Below, in pieces: positions 5,698 to 10,505 of a DNA stretch of 10,505 nt. This DNA comes from Anaerolineae bacterium (GTDB lineage Bacteria; Chloroflexota; Anaerolineae; Aggregatilineales; Aggregatilineaceae), in NCBI GenBank assembly GCA_016929355.1, contig JAFGJA010000556.1, forward strand, positions 1 to 10,505, written 5' to 3'. Below the pieces are notes generated by a model, which saw nothing but the letters and a program-made list of their open reading frames with translations, did no database searches and was not told where the DNA came from. Within the stretch, counting starts at the first letter, position 1. Each line of letters starts with the position of its first letter. Made by a program: the position numbers and the translations under genes.

Positions 5698-7050
5698 TTG
5701 CACTATAGCACTACTATTTTGGCAGATTCAACCCCTAGAAGTTGGGTGCAAGGTAGGTTAAGTTCTTGCGGACCAGCGTGTCCGTCCAACGGGTTCCGGG
5801 CGTCCGGTTTATCTGCCGGGTATCCGCAAATCTGGGCGCGCGATAGCATGGTCACGTTTTTGGGCGGAGCCGCGACAGGGGATGAGCAGTTGATCGCGGC
5901 GGGTAAAGCCTCGCTGGAAACGATGAGCCGCTTCCAATCCCGGCGCGGTTTGATCCAACTGAACGTCAATCCCGATACCGGCTATGTCAGCACCGAAAAC
6001 GCGGGGGCGGTGGACGCGAATCTGTGGTATATCCTCGGCCATTATCTCTATCACCAGTTGAGCGGCGATTTGGATTTTCTCCAACAACATTGGCCGACGA
6101 TTGAAAAGACGCTGATCTGGCTCGAATTTCAGGATATGAACGAGTGTGGCTTGTTGGAAGTGCCGGAAGCCGGGGATTGGATGGACCTGCTCGCCGTGCG
6201 CTATAACGTTTTGTACGATAATGTGCTGTATTACGCGGCGCTGCTGGCGTATCAGGAACTTTTCGATAAGCTGGCGAGCATCCCCCATACGCACATCCCT
6301 TGTATCGGTGCGGGGGAGGTCCACGAGCGGATCAATTTGCTGATGTGGATTGATCGCTGCTGGATCGCGCAGCATTTTGCGGAACATCTGGAAAAACTCA
6401 AAGCGATCCGGTTGGAATGGTTCATGCTGTATCACAACATCGGCACGATCTCCAGCCGACCTTATTATTTGCCCTGGGTAGCGTTCCGCGAATATGGCGA
6501 CTGGTGCGACAGTCTCGGTAATCTGCTGGCGATTCTGGTGGGCATTGCCGACGGACACCGCCGCGATCATATTCTGCACTATATGGAGCAGGTTGGCATG
6601 GCGGAACCGTACCCGACCAAAGCCATCTATCCGCCCATTTATCCAAACGAACACGAATGGCGCGAATACTACCGCAGCCGCAACTTGAATCTGCCGCACC
6701 AATATCATAACGGCGGTATCTGGCCGATGATCGGCGGTTTTCATGTGGCGGCGTTGATTGCGCATGGGTGGCATGAGCAGGCGCAAACGCATCTGGTATC
6801 ACTGGCGAAAGCCAATGAACTGGAAATTGATAAGGGTTTTGGCTTTAATGAGTGGCTGCATGGTCAGACCGGACACCCGATGGGCTTTGGCTATCAGGCA
6901 TGGTCGGCGGCAATGTTCCTTTATGCGGAGAATGCAGTTCGCACGCACAGTTTGCCTTTGTTTGATGCGCTCTGCGCGGCTAAACCGGCCTCGGCGGTAG
7001 CCAACGAAATCAACGAACCGTTTACCCATGCGGGCGGCGGGCCGGTGTAG
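5698..7050 (+). CDS. six-hairpin glycosidase (GH100 / glycogen-debranching-like)
   Basis: A 450-residue frame whose motifs match the (alpha/alpha)6-barrel glycosidases grouped with GH100 invertases and amylo-alpha-1,6-glucosidases. They are YPQIWARDSM at 42-51, VDANLWY at 105-111, EAGDWMD at 157-163 (candidate acid D160 or D163), YHNGGIWP at 336-343, and GFNEWLHG at 382-389 (candidate base E385). No N-terminal beta-sandwich or signal peptide is seen, so a cytoplasmic enzyme acting on an oligosaccharide or glycogen-type substrate is likely; the true substrate cannot be read from sequence. The start is uncertain. The frame opens with TTG at 5698; TTG at 5719 and GTG at 5746 are alternatives; none has a good ribosome binding site, and the first ATG (5848) falls inside WARDSM. 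The opposite-strand TPR promoter overlaps the first codons. The end and the core domain are clear. Confidence 0.8.
   Translation: MHYSTTILADSTPRSWVQGRLSSCGPACPSNGFRASGLSAGYPQIWARDSMVTFLGGAATGDEQLIAAGKASLETMSRFQSRRGLIQLNVNPDTGYVSTENAGAVDANLWYILGHYLYHQLSGDLDFLQQHWPTIEKTLIWLEFQDMNECGLLEVPEAGDWMDLLAVRYNVLYDNVLYYAALLAYQELFDKLASIPHTHIPCIGAGEVHERINLLMWIDRCWIAQHFAEHLEKLKAIRLEWFMLYHNIGTISSRPYYLPWVAFREYGDWCDSLGNLLAILVGIADGHRRDHILHYMEQVGMAEPYPTKAIYPPIYPNEHEWREYYRSRNLNLPHQYHNGGIWPMIGGFHVAALIAHGWHEQAQTHLVSLAKANELEIDKGFGFNEWLHGQTGHPMGFGYQAWSAAMFLYAENAVRTHSLPLFDALCAAKPASAVANEINEPFTHAGGGPV
5702..5731 (-). promoter_or_regulatory. promoter of the TPR-rhomboid pair
   Basis: On the minus strand, TTGAAT (complement of 5726-5731) is followed by an 18-nt spacer and TATAGT (complement of 5702-5707), with TGC before it as an extended -10. 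Transcription would start near 5694, about 27 nt before the TPR start codon. The site overlaps the N-terminal codons of the divergent glycosidase frame. Confidence 0.6.
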
Positions 7051-7065
7051 GAACGGTATTCAACC

Positions 7066-7094
7066 TTGACAGCCCCCAGGCGAACTGATAATAT
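7066..7094 (+). promoter_or_regulatory. str operon promoter
   Basis: A perfect TTGACA (7066-7071) is followed by a 17-nt spacer and TAATAT (7089-7094), with TGA before the -10 giving an extended -10. GATAAT (7087-7092) is an alternative hexamer at 15-nt spacing. Transcription would start near 7101, leaving a leader of about 220 nt before rpsL. The strength fits a ribosomal protein operon. It begins 15 bp after the glycosidase stop, with no terminator seen between. Confidence 0.75.
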
Positions 7095-7171
7095 CACAAT
7101 GCTATGACACGGACGGCGTCATCCTGCCCCGCGCAGGCACTGGCGACCGAATTGCATGAGGTATCGAACGT

Positions 7172-7202
7172 GGGGCCATCTGTGCCAATAGTCGATGGCC
7201 TC
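7172..7202 (+). promoter_or_regulatory. leader hairpin 1 of the str operon
   Basis: GGGGCCATC (7172-7180) pairs with GATGGCCTC (7194-7202): nine pairs including one G-U, with a 13-nt loop. It is followed shortly by GCGTTTTG, whose U4 run is too short and offset for a confident terminator. It may be a structural element of the operon leader. Confidence 0.5.
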
Positions 7203-7221
7203 GCGTTTTGTGAGAAAGACG

Positions 7222-7239
7222 CGGGCGTAAAAACGCCCG
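7222..7239 (+). promoter_or_regulatory. leader hairpin 2 of the str operon
   Basis: CGGGCGT (7222-7228) pairs exactly with ACGCCCG (7233-7239) around an AAAA loop, and one further G-U pair is possible. The downstream sequence is TTGTTGCACC, not a clean U run. This argues for a pause, attenuator or protein-binding site more than a full terminator. Confidence 0.5.
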
Positions 7240-7322
7240 TTGTTGCACCTGATAAAGATCGTACAAGCAGTACAGTAGTCAGCTAGTCAAGCACATTTTT
7301 TGGCCTAGGCACGGAGGCAGAT

Positions 7323-7742
7323 ATGCCGACAATCAATCAATTGGTCCGTAAAGGACGCCAGCCGAAGCGCAAGAAGAGCAAGGCGCCGGCACTCCAGTAT
7401 ACGTTTAACTCGTATACCCAGCGCCGCACTCGCCAGCCGAAGGGCGCGCCGCAAAAGCGTGGGGTTTGCACGCAGGTCAAGACCATGACCCCCAAGAAAC
7501 CCAATTCGGCGTTGCGTAAGGTGGCGCGTGTGCGTCTCACCAACCAAATCGAAGTCACGGCTTACATTCCTGGCGAAGGTCACGGATTGCAAGAACACAG
7601 TGTGGTATTGGTGCGTGGTGGTCGTGTGAAAGACTTGCCCGGTGTGCGTTACCACATCGTGCGCGGGACCCTGGACGCAGATGGCGTTTCGGATCGTGAG
7701 CAAGGCCGTAGCAAGTACGGCGCGAAGAGACCGAAGAAATAA
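7323..7742 (+). CDS. rpsL: 30S ribosomal protein S12
   Basis: A 139-residue S12, the decoding-centre protein of the small subunit. It starts PTINQLVRKGR. It carries TPKKPNSALRK (56-66) and the C-terminal block YIPGEGHGLQEHSVVLVRGGRVKDLPGVRYH. Compared with the 124-residue E. coli protein it has a longer loop after residue 24 (QYTFNSYTQRRTRQPKG), as in Bacillus and other Gram-positive-type S12. K58 and K103 correspond to E. coli K43 and K88, the lysines whose change gives streptomycin resistance, so the sequence is of the sensitive type. D104 corresponds to D89, the residue methylthiolated in E. coli. GGAGG (7313-7317) lies 5 nt before the ATG. It is the first gene of the str operon; rpsG follows after 33 nt. 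Confidence 0.99.
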   Translation: MPTINQLVRKGRQPKRKKSKAPALQYTFNSYTQRRTRQPKGAPQKRGVCTQVKTMTPKKPNSALRKVARVRLTNQIEVTAYIPGEGHGLQEHSVVLVRGGRVKDLPGVRYHIVRGTLDADGVSDREQGRSKYGAKRPKK

Positions 7743-7775
7743 TCGAGTTTAGAGCTAACTCCGGGAGAAATAGTC

Positions 7776-8246
7776 ATGCCGAGACGGTTTAGACCCCCTC
7801 AGCGCGAAGTCACGCCCGATGTGAAGTTTAACAACACGCACATCGAGATGTTCATCAATCGGATGATGTACGGCGGTAAGAAAAGCACCGCCCGCCGCGT
7901 GGTTTATGATGCGTTTGAGTTGATGGAAGAACGCGCCAAGCGCGATCCGGTTGAAATGTTCGAGCAGGCGCTGCGCAATGTGACGCCGATCCTCGAAGTC
8001 AAGCCGCGCCGTGTGGGTGGTTCCACCTACCAGGTGCCGGTTGAAGTTGAACCGCGCCGGGCGACGGCGCTTGCCATGCGTTGGATGCTCGCTGCTGCGC
8101 GTGGACGCGGTGGCCGCAGCATGGCCGAAAAGCTCGCTGCCGAGTTCATGGACGCCGCCAACAATCAAGGGTCGGCGGTTAAGAAAAAAGAAGATACACA
8201 CCGTATGGCGGAAGCCAACCGCGCGTTTGCGAGTTTCCGTTGGTAA
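7776..8246 (+). CDS. rpsG: 30S ribosomal protein S7
   Basis: A 156-residue S7, the primary 16S rRNA-binding protein that nucleates head assembly of the 30S subunit and lines the E site. The N-terminal MPRRFRPPQREVTPDVKF arm, the central PILEVKPRRVGGSTYQVPVEV beta-hairpin region and the C-terminal EDTHRMAEANRAFASFRW helix are all typical, and the length is normal. GGGAG (7763-7767) lies 8 nt upstream of the ATG. The rpsL-rpsG spacer is only 33 nt, much shorter than the E. coli one that carries the S7 autoregulatory site. fusA follows after 21 nt. Confidence 0.99.
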   Translation: MPRRFRPPQREVTPDVKFNNTHIEMFINRMMYGGKKSTARRVVYDAFELMEERAKRDPVEMFEQALRNVTPILEVKPRRVGGSTYQVPVEVEPRRATALAMRWMLAAARGRGGRSMAEKLAAEFMDAANNQGSAVKKKEDTHRMAEANRAFASFRW

Positions 8247-8267
8247 ATCCGCTGAGTTGAGGCTGTC

Positions 8268-10367
8268 ATGTCTAAAAAAGCCACCGAAAACGTTCTGGAC
8301 CTGTCGAAGGTTCGCAATATTGGCATCATCGCCCATATCGACGCCGGGAAGACGACTGTCACCGAGCGCGTCTTGTACTACGCCGGGTTAATTCACCGGA
8401 TGGGTGAGGTGCACGACGGTGCAGCTACCACCGACTATATGGAACAAGAACGTGAACGTGGGATCACGATCACGGCGGCGGCGGTGACAGCATTTTGGCG
8501 CGATCACCAGATCAATCTGATCGATACGCCCGGCCACGTCGATTTTACGGCGGAAGTCCAGCGCAGTTTGCGCGTGTTGGATGGCGGGGTGGTTGTGTTC
8601 GACGGTGTAGCTGGTGTTGAACCGCAGTCGGAAACAGTCTGGCGTCAGGCCAACGAGTATCATGTGCCGCGCATCTGTTATGTCAACAAAATGGATCGCG
8701 TCGGGGCGGATTTTGAGCGCTGCGTCAGCATGATCACGGATCGCCTGAACGGGAATCCGGTCATCGTGCAACTGCCGCAGGGCGAAGGCCCCGATTTTGC
8801 GGGCATCATTGATCTGTTGAATATGGAACTGGTCACGTATGGCGATGACCTGGGCACAGCGATTGAACGCCAGCCCATTCCCGCCGAGATGACCGGCGAC
8901 GCCGAAATCGCGCGCGGTGAGATGATCGAAAAGATTGTCGAAAATGACGACGATCTGATGGAAAAGTACCTGAGCGAAGAACCGATTAGCAATGACGAAC
9001 TGCTGGCTGCACTCCGTAAGGCGACTATCGCCGGAATTGTGCACCCCGTTTTATGCGGCTCGGCCCTTAAGAATAAGGGTGTCCAGATGTTGCTTGATGC
9101 AGTTGTCGATTTGCTCCCCTCTCCGCTCGATGTGCCACCCATTCAAGGCATTAATCCCAAGTCCGAAGAATCCGAAGAGCGTCACGCGACGGATGACGAG
9201 CCGCTTTCGGCGCTGGTCTTCAAGATCGTGACTGACCCCTTTGTCGGGCGGTTGGCGTTCTTCCGCGTTTATTCGGGCGTGATCGAAGCCGGTTCGACGG
9301 TCCTCAATACGACCAAAGATCGCAAAGAGCGGATTGGGCGTGTGGTGCGGATGTTCGCGGATCGCCGCGAAGATGTGACCGAAGTCCACGCGGGCGACAT
9401 TGCCGCCACGTTGGGCCTCAAGGATACCTTCACGGGTGAAACGTTGTCCGCGCAGCAGAAGCCGATCATTCTGGAAAACATCGAATTCCCCACGCCGGTG
9501 ATCTCCGTTGCCATCGAGCCGCGTACCAAAGCCGATCAGGACAAGATGGGCGTGGCGCTGGCGAAATTGGCCGAAGAAGACCCCACCTTTGTGGTGAGTG
9601 TCAATGAACAGACCGGCCAAACCTTGATCTCCGGTATGGGTGAACTGCACCTCGAAGTGCTGGTTGACCGCCTCAAGCGCGAATTCAAGGTCGATGCGCG
9701 CGTCGGTAAGCCGCGTGTCTCCTACCGCGAAACCATTACTCGCGCGGTACGGGGCGAAGGGCGCTTTGTCCGGCAGACGGGCGGTAGCGGCCAGTATGGG
9801 CACGTCGTCATTGCTGTGGAACCCTTGCCCGCCGATGCCGAAGGCGATGATGTTGTCATTGAAAATAAGACCGTTGGCGGCAGCATCCCGAAAGAATACA
9901 TTCGTCCTGCCCAGCAGGGTATTCTGGAAGCGGCGCAGAGTGGCGTGATTGCCGGGTATCCGGTGGTGCGCCTCAAAGTCTCGATTGTGGATGGCTCGTT
10001 CCATGAGGTCGATTCATCTGAAATGGCGTTTAAGATCGCCGGATCGATGGCGCTCAAAGATGCCGTGCAAAAGGGTAAGGCGATTTTGCTTGAGCCGTAT
10101 ATGAAGGTCGAAGTTGTTGTGCCGGAAGAATACGCCGGTGATGTGATGGCCGATCTCTCAGCGCGGCGCGCCAGCATTGGCGGTATGGAAACGCGCAGTG
10201 ATGGCGTGGCTTCCATCCGGGCCGACTCCCCCCTGGGTGAAATGTTCGGTTATGCGACAAACTTGCGCAATACATCGCAGGGGCGCGGCAGTTTCACCAT
10301 GGAATTTGAGAAGTACAATCCTGTACCTGAAAACATCGCCAAAGAGATTATTCAAGGCGGATTCTAG
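8268..10367 (+). CDS. fusA: translation elongation factor G
   Basis: A 699-residue EF-G, the GTPase that drives translocation on the ribosome. All GTPase motifs are intact: G1 AHIDAGKTT (22-30), G2 RGITI (64-68), G3 DTPGH (86-90), G4 NKMD (140-143) and G5 GSA (264-266). The later domains follow in order, and domain IV carries the decoding-site tip HEVDSSEMAF (579-588), where H579 matches the functionally important E. coli H583. Length and motifs fit the canonical fusA product and not a divergent EF-G2. GAGG (8259-8262) is 5 nt before the ATG. It lies in the str operon, 21 nt after rpsG and 39 nt before tuf. Confidence 0.99.
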   Translation: MSKKATENVLDLSKVRNIGIIAHIDAGKTTVTERVLYYAGLIHRMGEVHDGAATTDYMEQERERGITITAAAVTAFWRDHQINLIDTPGHVDFTAEVQRSLRVLDGGVVVFDGVAGVEPQSETVWRQANEYHVPRICYVNKMDRVGADFERCVSMITDRLNGNPVIVQLPQGEGPDFAGIIDLLNMELVTYGDDLGTAIERQPIPAEMTGDAEIARGEMIEKIVENDDDLMEKYLSEEPISNDELLAALRKATIAGIVHPVLCGSALKNKGVQMLLDAVVDLLPSPLDVPPIQGINPKSEESEERHATDDEPLSALVFKIVTDPFVGRLAFFRVYSGVIEAGSTVLNTTKDRKERIGRVVRMFADRREDVTEVHAGDIAATLGLKDTFTGETLSAQQKPIILENIEFPTPVISVAIEPRTKADQDKMGVALAKLAEEDPTFVVSVNEQTGQTLISGMGELHLEVLVDRLKREFKVDARVGKPRVSYRETITRAVRGEGRFVRQTGGSGQYGHVVIAVEPLPADAEGDDVVIENKTVGGSIPKEYIRPAQQGILEAAQSGVIAGYPVVRLKVSIVDGSFHEVDSSEMAFKIAGSMALKDAVQKGKAILLEPYMKVEVVVPEEYAGDVMADLSARRASIGGMETRSDGVASIRADSPLGEMFGYATNLRNTSQGRGSFTMEFEKYNPVPENIAKEIIQGGF

Positions 10368-10406
10368 TTTGTAGGCATTGAAACAAGAAAGGTAGAGCAG
10401 GGCACT

Positions 10407-10505
10407 ATGGCTAAAGGTAAATTTGAACGCACGAAACCTCATGTGAACGTGGGGACCATTGGTCACATTGATCACGGTAAGACCACGCTGACCGCAGCGA
10501 TCACC
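10407..10505 (+). CDS. tuf: translation elongation factor Tu, 5' part
   Basis: The window ends 33 codons into this gene. The visible protein, MAKGKFERTKPHVNVGTIGHIDHGKTTLTAAIT, is the EF-Tu N-terminus with the GHIDHGKT P-loop at about 19-26. EF-Tu carries aminoacyl-tRNA to the ribosome as a GTP complex. AGGG (10399-10402) lies 4 nt before the ATG. Its position right after fusA is the standard str operon order. The gene is truncated only by the window edge. Confidence 0.98.
   Translation, partial: MAKGKFERTKPHVNVGTIGHIDHGKTTLTAAIT

Noticed and set aside
5809..6792. 327-codon minus-strand frame opposite the glycosidase
   Set aside because: It is a shadow of the glycosidase codons; the plus-strand protein carries clear family motifs and this one has none.
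7104..7122. ATGAC/GTCAT inverted repeat at the start of the str leader
   Set aside because: Only 5-bp arms with a 9-nt loop; not distinguishable from chance.
7104..7286. 60-codon plus-strand frame in the str leader
   Set aside because: It starts almost at the predicted transcription start without a ribosome binding site and runs through both hairpins; the protein looks random.
9051..10004. 317-codon minus-strand frame opposite fusA
   Set aside because: Shadow of the highly conserved EF-G coding sequence.

Overview
The window reads as a bacterial chromosome segment of moderate to high GC. It most likely comes from the Chloroflexota, in or near the Anaerolineae. This placement is an inference. 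It rests on three things: a RIO-type kinase in a bacterium; a cell-wall protein that joins VanW-associated, LysM and YkuD modules; and an S12 protein with the long loop found in Gram-positive-type bacteria. There is no phage, transposon, CRISPR or tRNA signal.

Layout. (1) 11-1003 (-): a RIO-family protein kinase with a TTG start. Between it and the next gene lies 559 bp. This holds a near-consensus leftward promoter (about 1409-1438) that would give the kinase a leader of about 400 nt. In that leader I see a 20-codon ORF with a good ribosome binding site, a pair of tandem dyads, and a nested inverted repeat followed by six U residues. (2) 1563-3284 (+): a membrane-anchored L,D-transpeptidase. 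A perfect 14-bp-arm palindrome separates it from the convergent gene that follows. (3) 4243-5667 (-) and 3360-4223 (-): a TPR membrane protein and a rhomboid protease, 19 nt apart and probably co-transcribed from a promoter at about 5702-5731. (4) 5698-7050 (+): a six-hairpin glycosidase, divergent from the TPR gene, with a poorly defined start. (5) 7066-10505 (+): the conserved str operon, with a strong promoter, a leader of about 220 nt holding two hairpins, then rpsL, rpsG, fusA and the first 33 codons of tuf.

Functionally, the right third is core translation machinery. The left two thirds are envelope and regulatory genes of housekeeping type: peptidoglycan cross-linking, intramembrane proteolysis with a TPR partner, carbohydrate cleavage, and a RIO kinase. 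The least explained part is the leader between the RIO kinase and the transpeptidase. Its promoter, short ORF and structured RNA resemble an attenuation device or a separate small RNA. I cannot name a family for it from sequence alone.
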